A DNA stretch of 6,632 nucleotides from JALXCH01 sp964495805 (lineage in GTDB: Bacteria > Calditrichota > Calditrichia > RBG-13-44-9). Below the pieces are notes generated by a model that was given only the letters and a program-made list of their open reading frames with translations, was not told the DNA's origin and did no database searches. The stretch covers positions 1-6,632 of the forward strand of contig CAZBWV010000089.1 in the NCBI GenBank assembly GCA_964495805.1. The letters run 5' to 3'. Below, piece after piece: positions 6,000-6,632 of this stretch (positions are counted from its first letter, which is position 1; each line of letters starts with the position of its first letter). The position numbers and the translations under genes were made by a program.

Positions 6000-6632
6000 A
6001 TGAATATTCACGAGTATCAGGCAAAGGAAGTGTTTCGGAAGTACGGTGTGGCGGTACCGCGGGGTAAGGTGGCATTTACTCCGGAGGAAGCCGAAGCCGC
6101 TGCACGCGAGTTGGGTGGAGATGTGTTTGTCGTCAAAGCACAGATTCATGCCGGGGGCCGTGGCAAAGCCGGTGGGGTGAAATTAGCCCATTCCCCGGAA
6201 GAGGTGAAAGAGATTGCTGCCCAGATGATTGGCATGAAGCTGGTCACCCATCAGACCGGTCCGCAGGGGAAGGAGGTGCGCCGGGTGCTGGTGGAAGAGG
6301 GAATTGACATCGACCGAGAGCTGTATCTGGGCATTGTGCTGGACCGCTCCCGCTCCCGGTTAGTGCTGATGGCCTCCACCGAGGGGGGTGTGGAGATCGA
6401 AAAAGTGGCTGCGGAAAAACCGGAAGCCATCATTAAAGAATATGTGGATCCCAAAATTGAACTGCAACCCTTCCAGGCGCGAAAAATTGCTTTCGGACTG
6501 GGACTCCGGGGCGATCAGGTGAAGAATGCGGTAAAATTCATTTTGAGTCTGTACAAAGCGTTTGTGGACACCGACGCCTCCCTGGCGGAAATTAATCCTC
6601 TGGTGGTTACCAAACAGGGGCAGGTGCTGGCG
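6000..6632 (+). CDS. sucC: Succinate--CoA ligase (ADP-forming) subunit beta, 3' partial
   Basis: The frame stays open from ATG to the window end, giving 211 residues of a protein usually about 385-400 long. The beta subunit pairs with the alpha subunit (sucD) and interconverts succinyl-CoA + ADP + phosphate with succinate + CoA + ATP in the TCA cycle, in the cytoplasm. The N terminus MNIHEYQAKEVFRKYG is the family signature. VVKAQIHAGGRGKAGGVKL (44-62) is the ATP-grasp nucleotide-binding segment. RELYLGIVLDRS (106-117), MASTEGGVEIEKVA (124-137) and EINPLVVTKQG (197-207) also match; Asn199 corresponds to a metal-binding Asn of the E. coli enzyme. The C-terminal CoA ligase-type domain lies beyond the window, and sucD would be expected after it. 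ADP versus GDP preference cannot be judged from this part. No anomalies are seen. Confidence 0.97.
   Translation, partial: MNIHEYQAKEVFRKYGVAVPRGKVAFTPEEAEAAARELGGDVFVVKAQIHAGGRGKAGGVKLAHSPEEVKEIAAQMIGMKLVTHQTGPQGKEVRRVLVEEGIDIDRELYLGIVLDRSRSRLVLMASTEGGVEIEKVAAEKPEAIIKEYVDPKIELQPFQARKIAFGLGLRGDQVKNAVKFILSLYKAFVDTDASLAEINPLVVTKQGQVLA

Noticed and set aside
5548..6149. Reverse-strand open frames of 155-175 codons across the carbamate kinase end and sucC start
   Set aside because: They overlap two strongly conserved forward genes and their intergenic spacer, and have no recognisable domains.

Overview
The window reads as a bacterial chromosome segment of intermediate GC content with every supported gene on the + strand. 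It has no mobile element, CRISPR array, tRNA or rRNA that I can see. Three of the four readable starts have good Shine-Dalgarno sequences, which argues against typical Bacteroidota. A secreted propeller sensor kinase, a bacterial homologue of archaeal cyclic 2,3-diphosphoglycerate synthetase, a lone carbamate kinase and sucC together would fit a Calditrichota/KSB1-type or similar deep-branching, possibly thermophilic, bacterium. That assignment is inference.

Layout. (1) 1-144 is the 3' end of a gene cut by the window edge. It is not marked by any long ORF but is open in frame 1, and its TGA overlaps the next ATG (ATGA). (2) 141-2456 is a 771-aa membrane protein: signal peptide, large extracytoplasmic beta-propeller-like part, helical stalk, one membrane helix, and a C-terminal histidine-kinase-type ATPase. 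(3) 2457-3311 is an 855-base AT-rich gap with no convincing gene. It holds a nearly perfect 11-bp hairpin and a possible promoter. (4) 3312-4625 is a 437-aa predicted GTPase of the cyclic 2,3-diphosphoglycerate synthetase-like family (COG2403 type), followed by a textbook intrinsic terminator. (5) 4626-4842 holds that terminator, a second long GC-rich hairpin with a T tract, and a 7-bp hairpin just before the ribosome binding site of the next gene. (6) 4843-5796 is carbamate kinase. (7) 5797-5999 is a spacer with a long-range inverted repeat. (8) 6000-6632 is the first 211 residues of the succinyl-CoA ligase beta subunit, cut by the window end.

How the genes may work together. The first two genes look like a translationally coupled signalling pair sharing propeller-like folds. 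The last three are metabolic and use phosphoryl transfer: a P-loop GTPase/ligase-like enzyme, carbamoyl phosphate/ATP interconversion, and succinyl-CoA/ATP interconversion. The terminators suggest the GTPase gene is transcribed separately from carbamate kinase. No clear terminator separates carbamate kinase from sucC. No arginine deiminase or ornithine carbamoyltransferase gene is present, so the carbamate kinase is not in an ordinary arginine-fermentation operon as far as this window shows. The most interesting items are the kinase without a recognisable phosphoacceptor box, the GTPase/carbamate kinase neighbourhood, and the layered hairpins in the carbamate kinase leader.
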